Shown: positions 27,491 through 35,187 of the stretch, piece by piece
How the letters are laid out: every line of letters starts with the position of its first letter
Numbering within the stretch: position 1 is the first letter of the stretch
NCBI RefSeq assembly: GCF_003660445.1
Contig: NZ_QZVQ01000008.1
Location: forward strand, 62,001-126,000
Direction of reading: 5' to 3'
Origin: Croceibacterium ferulae
Lineage (GTDB): Bacteria > Pseudomonadota > Alphaproteobacteria > Sphingomonadales > Sphingomonadaceae
Length of the DNA stretch: 64,000 nucleotides
Made by a program: the position numbers and the translations under genes
Notes under the pieces: generated by a model
Told to the model about the DNA's origin: nothing
What the model saw: the letters and a program-made list of their open reading frames with translations, nothing else
Database searches by the model: none

Positions 27491-28321
27491 ATGGAGCAGC
27501 GCGCCGCGCATATTCGCGAGCGCGCCGGCTGGATGCGGCAGCGGCTGCTGGGGATGATCGTGGCGGCAGGGCAGGGGCATCCCGGCGGGGATCTGTCGGC
27601 GACCGACATCCTGGCCAGCCTGTATTTCGATGTGCTGCGGATCGATCCTGCCGCGCCCGATGCGCCCGGCCGGGACCGTTTCGTGATGAGCAAGGGGCAT
27701 TGCACCGGCGCGCTCTATTCCGCGCTGGCCGGGCGGGGCTTCTTCCCGGAGGCGGAGCTCGACACCTATCTGCGCCCGGGATCGCGGCTGAACGGCCATC
27801 CCAACCGCATCTATCTGCCGGGGGTGGAGACCAATACCGGGCCGCTGGGCCACGGCTTCCCCGTCGGCGTGGGCATCGCCATCGCCGGGCAGATCGATGG
27901 CGCCGATTTTCGCACCTTCGTGCTGACCGGCGACGGCGAGCTGCAGGAAGGCAGCATGTGGGAGGCCGCGATGCTGGCCGGCCACCGCAAGCTGGGCCGG
28001 CTGACGGTGATCGTCGACCGCAACCGGCTGCAGCAGGGCGCCCGGACCGAGGATACCAACGCGCTGGAGCCGCTGGCCGACAAGTGGCGCGCCTTCGGCT
28101 GGAAGGTGGCGGAAATGGACGGCCATGACCACGCCGCGCTGCTGCAGGCGTTCGACGCCGCCGCCGCGCCGCGCGACGTGCCGCTGTGCATCATCGCGCA
28201 CACCTTCAAGGGCCACGGCGTCAGCTACATGCGCGACCAGGCCGGCTGGCATCACGGCGTGCCGAATGCCGAGCAATATGCGGCGGCACTTGCCGAACTG
28301 GAAGCGGAGGCTGGACGATGA
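27491..28321 (+). CDS. Transketolase, N-terminal (TPP-binding) subunit; candidate apulose-4-phosphate transketolase subunit
   Basis: About 276 residues matching the N-terminal half of transketolase: HPGGDLSATDIL, the thiamine-diphosphate motif GDGELQEG and the closing NRLQ of that motif. The partner half is encoded next door, so this is a split transketolase. The start may be ATG 27464 (9 residues longer), but that codon lies in the candidate operator. In D-apiose catabolism a split transketolase converts D-apulose 4-phosphate and glyceraldehyde 3-phosphate into dihydroxyacetone phosphate and xylulose 5-phosphate. Context gives the substrate guess; the enzyme class is clear. Confidence 0.88.
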   Translation: MEQRAAHIRERAGWMRQRLLGMIVAAGQGHPGGDLSATDILASLYFDVLRIDPAAPDAPGRDRFVMSKGHCTGALYSALAGRGFFPEAELDTYLRPGSRLNGHPNRIYLPGVETNTGPLGHGFPVGVGIAIAGQIDGADFRTFVLTGDGELQEGSMWEAAMLAGHRKLGRLTVIVDRNRLQQGARTEDTNALEPLADKWRAFGWKVAEMDGHDHAALLQAFDAAAAPRDVPLCIIAHTFKGHGVSYMRDQAGWHHGVPNAEQYAAALAELEAEAGR

Positions 28322-29277
28322 GCGGGACTGCACCGAGCGAGGGCATGTTCGACTGCCGCAACGCCTATGTCGCCACGCTGGAGGAGCTGGCCGCGGACGA
28401 CCCGCGCATCGTGGCGGTGGTCAACGATTCGGTCGGCTCGTCCAAGCTGGGCAAGTTCCGCGACCGCTTTCCCGAGCGGCTGGTCAATGTCGGCATTGCC
28501 GAGCAGAACATGGTCGGCGTGGGGGCGGGCCTCGCAAATGGCGGCAAGGTGCCCTTCGTCAGCGGTGCGGGCTGTTTCCTGACCGCGCGAGCAATGGAGC
28601 AGATCAAGGTCGACTGTGCCTACAGCCAGGCCAATGTGAAGCTGTGCGGCATCTCCAGCGGGGTCGCCTATGGCGAGCTGGGGGCGACCCATCACAGCAT
28701 CGAGGATGTCGCCTGGCTGCGCGCGATCGACAAGCTGACGGTGATCGTCCCGGCCGATCCGTGGCAGACGGGGCAGGCGATCCGCGCGGCGGTGGCGCAT
28801 GACGGGCCGGTCTATCTGCGCATCAGCCGCATGCCGGTGCCGGAACTTGTCCGGCCCGACGCCCCCTTCCGGATCGGCGTGGCGGAAACGCTGCATGACG
28901 GCGGCGACCTGGCGATCGTGGCGAGCGGTACGCTGGTCCACCGCGCCGTCGCGGCGGCGGAACTGCTGGCGGCGGACGGGATCGGGGCGCGCGTGATCAA
29001 CATGGCGACGGTTTCGCCGATCGACGAAGCGGCCCTTGCGCAGGCCGCGGCGACCGGCGCGATCGTGACGGCGGAGGAAGGGCTGGCCCATGGCGGGCTG
29101 GGCGGGGCGGTGGCCGAATGGTGCGCGCGCCATGCGCCGGTGCCGATGCGCATGCTGGGCTTTCCCGGCTTCCTTCCGACCGGATCGGCGGAATGGCTGA
29201 TGGAGCAGCACGGCCTGACCGCCACCGGCATCGTCGCCGCCGCGCGAGAGGTGCTGCAGTCGAAGCGCGGCGGATGA
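28318..29277 (+). CDS. Transketolase, C-terminal subunit
   Basis: A 319-residue protein holding the pyrimidine-binding and C-terminal domains of transketolase. The catalytic Glu is in NVGIAEQNMVG. It overlaps the N-terminal subunit gene by ATGA at 28318-28321 and the kinase gene by ATGA at 29274-29277, so three products are coupled. The two subunits should assemble as an alpha2beta2 enzyme. A housekeeping one-piece transketolase is presumably elsewhere in the genome; this copy looks dedicated to the sugar pathway. Confidence 0.9.
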   Translation: MSGTAPSEGMFDCRNAYVATLEELAADDPRIVAVVNDSVGSSKLGKFRDRFPERLVNVGIAEQNMVGVGAGLANGGKVPFVSGAGCFLTARAMEQIKVDCAYSQANVKLCGISSGVAYGELGATHHSIEDVAWLRAIDKLTVIVPADPWQTGQAIRAAVAHDGPVYLRISRMPVPELVRPDAPFRIGVAETLHDGGDLAIVASGTLVHRAVAAAELLAADGIGARVINMATVSPIDEAALAQAAATGAIVTAEEGLAHGGLGGAVAEWCARHAPVPMRMLGFPGFLPTGSAEWLMEQHGLTATGIVAAAREVLQSKRGG

Positions 29278-30734
29278 GCGACCCGCTGATCCTGGCGATC
29301 GACCAGGGCACGACCAACACCAAGGCGCTGCTGCTGGCGCCGGACGGGCGGGCGGTGCTGTCACGTTCGCGATCGCTGCGCCTGTCCTTCCCGCAGCCGG
29401 GCTGGGCCGAGCAGTCCGCGGCCGACATATGGGACACGGTGGCCGCGCTGATCGCCGAAGTGGCGGCAGCGGCGCCGGCGGGGATCGTGGCGGTCGCGAT
29501 TGCCAACCAGCGCGAGACAATGGTGATCTGGGATGCGGCGACCGGCCGCCCCGTGACCCCTGCCGTATCGTGGCAGTGCCAGCGTTCGGCCGCCCGCTGC
29601 CGCGAGTTGCGGGATCGCGGCGTGGAGGCGGAGGTGGTCCGGCGCAGCGGGGTGGGGCTCGACCCGATGTTCCCCGCGGCCAAGCTGGCCGTGCTGCTCG
29701 ACAGCCTGCCCGATGGCCGCAGCCGCGCCACGCTGGGCGAGCTGCGCTGCGGCACGATCGACAGCTGGCTGCTGTGGAACCTGACCGGCGGCGCGGTGCA
29801 TGCGACCGATCACAGCAACGCCTCCCGCACGCAGCTGTTCAATCTCGACACGCTTGGCTGGGACGCGGAACTGGCGCGGATCTTCGACGTGCCGCTGGCC
29901 ATGCTGCCGGCGATCATGCCGTCCGACAGCGATTTCGGCCCGGTCGCCGCCGCGCTGGGCCTGCCGCCCGGCACGCCGGTCCATGCAATGATCGGGGACA
30001 GCCATGCCGCTTTGTTCGCCCATGGCATCGAAGCACCCGGCGCGGTGAAGGCGACGATCGGCACCGGCAGCTCGCTGATGACGCCGACCGCCGGCCGCGT
30101 CCGGTCGACTCACGGCCTGTCGAGCACGGTGGCCTGGTCTCGCGGCGGGCAGGTGCAGCACGCGCTGGAAGGCAACATCTCCGTTTCCGGCCATGCCGCC
30201 GCCTTTGTCACGGGGCTGCTCGGCCTGGCGGACGAGGACGCGCTGACCGCACTGGCCGGCACGGTCGCTGACAGTGGCGGGGTCACCTTCGTTCCCGCCC
30301 TGGCCGGGCTCGGTGCGCCGTATTGGCGGCCGGAGGCACGCGGTACCATTCACGGCATGACGCTGGGCACCGGGGCGGCCCATGTCGCCCGCGCCACGCT
30401 GGAAGCCATCGCGCACCAGATCGGCGACGTGCTCGATGCAATGCATGCCGATCTCGGCACCCGCACCGCCAGCCTGTCCATCGACGGTGGGGCGGCCGGC
30501 AACGCCATGCTGGCGCAGATGCTGGCCGACCTGACGGGGCGCACCATCCGCCGCCCGCAGGCCGCCGGGGCAAGTGCGCTGGGCGCCGCGCGGATGGCGG
30601 GCGCGGCGCTGGGGCTGGGCGGCGACCGCTTGCGCCTGCAGCCCGAGGACAGCTTCGCAGCCACCTTGCCGGAGCCCCGGCGCCTGGCGATCCGCCGCGA
30701 CTGGCACGCCGCGGTGGATCGCGCCTCCCGCTAG
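29274..30734 (+). CDS. FGGY-family carbohydrate kinase, candidate D-apulose kinase
   Basis: A 486-residue kinase of the glycerol/xylulose kinase family. The phosphate-1 motif DQGTTNTKALLL is near residue 9, GDSHAALFAHG is in the middle and IGTGSSLMTP follows; a late GGAAGNAML segment belongs to the ATP-binding domain. It phosphorylates a ketose or polyol. Coupled to the split transketolase and facing the isomerase gene, it is best explained as D-apulose kinase, giving the 4-phosphate. Xylulose or another ketose cannot be excluded by sequence. Its TAG overlaps the convergent MFS stop within CTAG. Confidence 0.82.
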   Translation: MSDPLILAIDQGTTNTKALLLAPDGRAVLSRSRSLRLSFPQPGWAEQSAADIWDTVAALIAEVAAAAPAGIVAVAIANQRETMVIWDAATGRPVTPAVSWQCQRSAARCRELRDRGVEAEVVRRSGVGLDPMFPAAKLAVLLDSLPDGRSRATLGELRCGTIDSWLLWNLTGGAVHATDHSNASRTQLFNLDTLGWDAELARIFDVPLAMLPAIMPSDSDFGPVAAALGLPPGTPVHAMIGDSHAALFAHGIEAPGAVKATIGTGSSLMTPTAGRVRSTHGLSSTVAWSRGGQVQHALEGNISVSGHAAAFVTGLLGLADEDALTALAGTVADSGGVTFVPALAGLGAPYWRPEARGTIHGMTLGTGAAHVARATLEAIAHQIGDVLDAMHADLGTRTASLSIDGGAAGNAMLAQMLADLTGRTIRRPQAAGASALGAARMAGAALGLGGDRLRLQPEDSFAATLPEPRRLAIRRDWHAAVDRASR

Positions 30735-32008
30735 GCCATCTTCTCCTCCAGTTCCTCCAGCGACTTGCCCTCGTTCCGGGGCGCACCCAGGAAGCCGATC
30801 ACGCCGCTCAGCACCAGGAACCCGGTCAGGATCCAGGCCAGGGTCTGGAACCCGGTGGAGGTCAGGATGGGCACAAAGAAGCTGAACACGCCCAGCGAGA
30901 TCCGGACGATGCCGAACATCAGCCCCTGCGCCGTGCTGCGCAGCAGGGTGGGGAACATCTCCGCGCTCCACAGCTGGAAGAAGCACTGCGCGCCAAAGCC
31001 CTGGCCCACCGCCATCAGGAAGACGTGCAGCAAGGCCATCGGCAGCGTCAGCGGGAAGATCGCCAGCAGCGACATGCCCACGACCTGCATGATGGCGGAC
31101 ACCAGGAACAGCAGCCGCTGGTTCACCCTGTCCGACAGCTTCATGAAGATCAGCCAGATCGACAGCATGCCGATGAAGAAGCTGAGCGACTGGATCGCCA
31201 CCGACATGCCCTGGCTCTGATTGCCGACCGTGCGCAGGATGTAAGGGAAGAAGAACCCGTTGGTGCCCGCCCACAGGTTCCACATGCCGTACATGCCGAT
31301 CAGGAACGCCATCGGGCCGATCCATTTCGCCTGCATAAGGTCGCGCAGGCGGGCGGGCTTTGCCGTGGTGCCGGCGGCTTCCTGCTCCACCTGCGCATCC
31401 AGCCAGCGTTGCGATTCCTTCATGCGGGAGCGCAGGAAGGTGAGGCCCAGCGCCAGCACGGCGAGATGCCCGAAGACGATCCGCGCGCCCAGCAGGCCCA
31501 GCGGCTCCAGCACCAGGAACATCAGCAGGACGACGACCGGGCCCAGATACCACAGCACCTGCGCGACACCACTATGCTTGCCGCGCGACCCCTTGGGCGC
31601 AGCCTCCGCAATCAGCGACCACGATGCCGGAATGTCGGCCCCGACGGCGAGGCCGACCAGGAAGAAGCCGATCAGCACCATCCACGCATTCATCGCGAAG
31701 ATCAGCCACAGCATGCCGAAGGCGTAGAACAGCATATCGTACTGGTAGATCTTCTTGCGCCCGAACAGGTCGCACAGCCTCCCGCCGATGAACGCGCCCA
31801 GCCCGGCCGAGATGGCGTTGGGGCCCAGCGCGCCGATCAGGCCGACGAAGCTGGGGCTGAGCGCATATTCCTGCATCCACAGCGCCAGCGCGGCCGATCC
31901 CGCGACGATCGAGCCGGCGTCGATGTAATTGGCGAGGCCCGCCAGGATCGTGTTCTTCCAGTCGTCCTTCTGCGTGTCCGGCCCTGCCGTGATCTGCTCG
32001 CCCGCCAT
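30731..32008 (-). CDS. MFS transporter (sugar / organic acid porter type)
   Basis: A 425-residue inner-membrane protein with about twelve hydrophobic segments and the motif GGRLCDLFGRKKIY in the loop after helix 2. The start at ATG 32008 follows GGGGAG; the longer open frame is shadow. It probably imports a monosaccharide, and the flanking kinase and apiosidase-like genes suggest the pentose released by the latter. It is divergent from that gene with an operator-like site between them. Confidence 0.85.
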   Translation of the reverse strand: MAGEQITAGPDTQKDDWKNTILAGLANYIDAGSIVAGSAALALWMQEYALSPSFVGLIGALGPNAISAGLGAFIGGRLCDLFGRKKIYQYDMLFYAFGMLWLIFAMNAWMVLIGFFLVGLAVGADIPASWSLIAEAAPKGSRGKHSGVAQVLWYLGPVVVLLMFLVLEPLGLLGARIVFGHLAVLALGLTFLRSRMKESQRWLDAQVEQEAAGTTAKPARLRDLMQAKWIGPMAFLIGMYGMWNLWAGTNGFFFPYILRTVGNQSQGMSVAIQSLSFFIGMLSIWLIFMKLSDRVNQRLLFLVSAIMQVVGMSLLAIFPLTLPMALLHVFLMAVGQGFGAQCFFQLWSAEMFPTLLRSTAQGLMFGIVRISLGVFSFFVPILTSTGFQTLAWILTGFLVLSGVIGFLGAPRNEGKSLEELEEKMA

Positions 32009-32039
32009 CTGCTCTCCCCATCTTCTTGCTTCCAAACAG

Positions 32040-32053
32040 CATATGATATTATG
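32040..32053. promoter_or_regulatory. Candidate operator in the MFS / apiosidase-like divergent promoter
   Basis: CATATGATATTATG is an inverted repeat with CAT and ATG ends. The right part, ATATTATG, matches the shared motif. It lies between divergent starts at 32008 and 32102. Confidence 0.5.
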
Positions 32054-32101
32054 TTTGCGCATGCCAACCGCGAAATGCGGTGTCGAGCGGGAGGGATGTC
32101 G

Positions 32102-33679
32102 ATGACGATCACGCGCAGGGTGCTGCTGGGCACCACGCTGGCCACGGGCGCAATGGCGGTGGCGCCGCACGCGGCGGCCGCGCGGCAGCCGCAGGTGGAA
32201 CGCTGGGGCGTGCACGAGATCGTGCTGGACGGGCCGGCGGGCGGCAATCCGTTTGACGATGTGCAGCTGGCCGGGCTGTTCCGGTCAGGTGACCGGCAGG
32301 TCGAGGTGCCGGGATTCTACGATGGCGCGGGCGTCTATCGCATCCGCTTCAGTCCGCCCGATCTGGGGCAATGGAGCTGGCGCACCGTCAGCAATGTCGC
32401 AGCGCTGGATGGCCGGACAGGCGCCTTCGCCAGCATCACGCCGGGGCGGGGCAATCGCGGACCGGTGCGCATGAGCCGCGACGGTTATCACTTCGCCTAT
32501 GCCGATGGCACGCCGTACCGGCCGGTGGGCACCACCGCCTATTCCTGGGCCCTGCAATCGGATGCGCGCTGTGCCGAGACGCTGGCCACGCTGCGCACGG
32601 CCCCGTTCAACAAGATCCGCATGTGCGTCTTCCCGAACGTCGCCTCCGTCGCGACCGACCCCTTCGTGCGTACTGGCGGCGGGCCGAAGGACTGGGACCC
32701 GACCCGGCCCGACCCGGACTATTTTCGCCGGTTCGAGGATCGCATCGGCCGGCTGGGCGAGCTGGGCATCGAGGCGGACGTGATCCTGTTCCACCCCTAT
32801 GATGCGAAGCGCGGCTATTCGCAGATGCGCCGCGCGGATGACGAGCGATACCTGCGCTATGTCGCCGCCCGGTTTGGTGCCTACCGCAATGTCTGGTGGT
32901 CGATGGCCAACGAATACGACATCGTCGAAGGCAAGGAGGTGGCCGACTGGGACCACCTGTTCCAGGTGCTGGTCGCCGCCGATCCGCATGACCGGTTGCG
33001 CTCGATCCACCAGCTCCACGTCTATTACGATCACCGCAAGCCGTGGATCACGCATGCCAGCGTCCAGCACGGCGCGGCGCCGCTGGATGACGGGCGGGTC
33101 CATCCGCATCGCCTGTTCGCGCAGAAGGCGGTGATCTTCGACGAGGTGGTCTATGAAGGCAATTCCAGCAAGCGCTGGGCTCGGCTGAGCGGGGAGGAAC
33201 TGGTCGAGCGGTTCTGGTGGGGCACGCTGGGCGGCTGCTATGTCGGCCATGGCGAGGTGTTCAGCAGCGACGACAATCCCGACATCTCATGGCTGGGGCA
33301 GGGCGGCACGCTGCGCGGCACCAGCCCGCCGCGGCTGGCCTTCCTGCGCCAGGTACTGGAAGAGGCGCCGATCCCCGGCATCGATCCGCTGCAGCAGTTC
33401 TGGGACTACCACCTGGGTGGGCGCGACTTCACCTGGTACCTGAAATATTTCGGCCGCGCGCAGCCGACCGAATGGCAGGTCAGGCTGCCCACCCGCGAGG
33501 CCGACCCGCATCACCAGTTCCGCATCGACGTGCTCGACACCTGGAACATGACCGTGACGCCGGTGGACGGTGTGTTCAACATGGTGCAGCTGGACGAGTA
33601 CGACGCGCACGATCCGGCGCGGCCCAGCGTCGCGCTGCCGGGCAAGCCCTATATCGCCTTGCGCATCGTGAAGGTGTGA
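32102..33679 (+). CDS. Apiosidase-like (DUF5060 + DUF4038-type, GH140-like) glycoside hydrolase, Tat-exported
   Basis: A 525-residue protein. ATG 32102 has GGGAGGG six bases upstream, better placed than for ATG 32096. The N-terminus (TRRVLLGTT, then Ala-rich) looks like a Tat signal cut near residue 28. A DUF5060-type beta domain follows (about 32-105), then a TIM barrel opening with DGTPYRPVGTTAYSW. Clan-A catalytic residues are suggested by Glu271 (MANEYD) and Glu352 (VVYEG). DUF4038 is the apiosidase-like domain, and the characterised GH140 enzyme removes D-apiose side chains from rhamnogalacturonan II. The adjacent isomerase-kinase-transketolase genes support D-apiose as product, but exact family membership needs a profile search. 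Confidence 0.7.
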   Translation: MTITRRVLLGTTLATGAMAVAPHAAAARQPQVERWGVHEIVLDGPAGGNPFDDVQLAGLFRSGDRQVEVPGFYDGAGVYRIRFSPPDLGQWSWRTVSNVAALDGRTGAFASITPGRGNRGPVRMSRDGYHFAYADGTPYRPVGTTAYSWALQSDARCAETLATLRTAPFNKIRMCVFPNVASVATDPFVRTGGGPKDWDPTRPDPDYFRRFEDRIGRLGELGIEADVILFHPYDAKRGYSQMRRADDERYLRYVAARFGAYRNVWWSMANEYDIVEGKEVADWDHLFQVLVAADPHDRLRSIHQLHVYYDHRKPWITHASVQHGAAPLDDGRVHPHRLFAQKAVIFDEVVYEGNSSKRWARLSGEELVERFWWGTLGGCYVGHGEVFSSDDNPDISWLGQGGTLRGTSPPRLAFLRQVLEEAPIPGIDPLQQFWDYHLGGRDFTWYLKYFGRAQPTEWQVRLPTREADPHHQFRIDVLDTWNMTVTPVDGVFNMVQLDEYDAHDPARPSVALPGKPYIALRIVKV

Positions 33680-33700
33680 AGGCGACGGTTACCCGAAGAG

Positions 33701-34372
33701 CTAAGTCGACGCGGGGCTGTCCTGCAGCATGGCCTTATATTCGTGGTATGCTTGATCGAAGGTTTCGTATTCTTCGGTATTTCCGTTGCGGAACAGCAGG
33801 AACCGGCTGCAGGTCTTTTCGAGATAGCGCCGGCTATGGGAGACCATGACCATGGCCTTGTCCTTGCGCTTTTCGAAAAGTTCGTACTGACATTTCTCGC
33901 GGAAAGATTCGTCGCCGACCGCCATCACCTCGTCGATCAGGTAGCAATCGAAATCGATGGTCATCGAGATCGCGAACGCGAGCCGCGCCCGCATCCCCGA
34001 CGAATAGATCTGCACAGGTTCATTCAGGTATGAGCCCAGTTCGGTGAACTCTTTGACGAAGTCGATCTTGTCCCGATAATCGGCGCCATAGATGCGGCAG
34101 ATAAAGCGCAGATTGTCCGCGCCGGTAAGCCGACCGTGAAAACCACCGGCAAATGCCAGCGGCCACGAAACGCTCATCGTTCGTTCGATATGGCCGCTGG
34201 TGAGCGGTTCGGCCCCGCTGATCACGCGGACCAGCGTGGACTTGCCCGCGCCATTGCGGCCCAGGATCCCCAGCCGCTCGCCCGGGCTCACCGTCAGGCT
34301 CACACCATTCAGGATCGTGCGCGGCCCGGCATTGGAGTCGTACACTTTGGTGACGTTTTCTAGACGGATCAT
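33701..34372 (-). CDS. kpsT: Capsule polysaccharide ABC exporter, ATP-binding subunit
   Basis: A 223-residue ATPase of the KpsT/BexA type with Walker A GRNGAGKST, signature YSSGMRARLAFAIS and Walker B CYLIDEVM. It powers export of the finished polysaccharide across the inner membrane. It overlaps the permease gene by ATGA (34369-34372). Only 21 bases separate its stop from the convergent apiosidase-like gene, marking the boundary between the sugar-use region and the capsule locus. Confidence 0.93.
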   Translation of the reverse strand: MIRLENVTKVYDSNAGPRTILNGVSLTVSPGERLGILGRNGAGKSTLVRVISGAEPLTSGHIERTMSVSWPLAFAGGFHGRLTGADNLRFICRIYGADYRDKIDFVKEFTELGSYLNEPVQIYSSGMRARLAFAISMTIDFDCYLIDEVMAVGDESFREKCQYELFEKRKDKAMVMVSHSRRYLEKTCSRFLLFRNGNTEEYETFDQAYHEYKAMLQDSPAST

Positions 34373-35187
34373 TGAGTGTTCGAAGTCATGCCGATCTGAC
34401 GGACGAGCGAAAGTCCGGCGATCGTCAGCGCCAGATTGAAGATCAGTACGTAGTCGAGGTAATAATGAGCAGTCATCTTTGTGCCGAAATACCCCTCGCG
34501 GATAATTTCCACGCAGTTAAGCATCGGCAGCCAGAGCACGAGCTCCCGCGCGCTGGGCGGAAGCGCATCTGCTATGAACGCGGCGCCGGACAGCGGGAAG
34601 AGCAGGTACGAGAATGGCGGCCAGAACTTCTGGATCAGGTCGACCTTTTCCGACAGCCCCCCAAGGGTAAGGCCCAGACCCATGCCGAACCACGCGAGCA
34701 GGAGCCACCCACCAATCACTTCAAGCACATCTTCCGGCGGGAGCAGCCACTCGAATGCCCAGAAAGTGATGCCGAGCAGCACGAAACTGGATGATGTCGC
34801 CGCGAATTCGAGCACGATCCGTGAAATGTACACGTCGAGTATGCGCACCTGCCGATGGAACAGCAGCGAGCGGTTGCTTTCGACCGCGCCCATGCATCGA
34901 GCGGGCATGCTGCGCCACAGCAGCATCGCTGCATAGCCGGTCAGCGCAAAGGCCACGATCGGGAGATCGGACCCATGAACGGTGCGCGTTGCGGTCCAGA
35001 GAGCCGTGACCGCGAGCGTGAACAGCATCGGTTCCACGAACAACCACAGGAAACCGATATTGCTCCGGCCATAGCGAGTGACGATTTCGCGCAGGATCAG
35101 TGCACTCACCACCCGGCGCTGAACTTTCAGCGCGTACAGAAAGTGGCGCATGCCGCCGCCCGTACCGGTTACGATGTCACTGGGCAT
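34369..35187 (-). CDS. kpsM: Capsule polysaccharide ABC exporter, permease subunit
   Basis: About 272 residues with six hydrophobic segments typical of ABC-2 polysaccharide permeases (REIVTRYGRSNIGFLWLFVEP near the N-terminus). ATG 35187 overlaps the upstream gene by 11 bases; ATG 35151 is an alternative start giving 260 residues. It forms the membrane channel with the adjacent ATPase. Confidence 0.9.
   Translation of the reverse strand: MPSDIVTGTGGGMRHFLYALKVQRRVVSALILREIVTRYGRSNIGFLWLFVEPMLFTLAVTALWTATRTVHGSDLPIVAFALTGYAAMLLWRSMPARCMGAVESNRSLLFHRQVRILDVYISRIVLEFAATSSSFVLLGITFWAFEWLLPPEDVLEVIGGWLLLAWFGMGLGLTLGGLSEKVDLIQKFWPPFSYLLFPLSGAAFIADALPPSARELVLWLPMLNCVEIIREGYFGTKMTAHYYLDYVLIFNLALTIAGLSLVRQIGMTSNTQ

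Noticed and set aside
29361-31553. A 730-codon minus-strand frame
   Set aside because: It lies opposite the FGGY kinase and in another frame of the MFS gene; its sequence is low in hydrophobic order and unlike any protein.
30323-32101. N-terminal extension of the apiosidase-like frame
   Set aside because: The extended part is opposite the MFS gene; the Tat signal and ribosome site fix the start at 32102.
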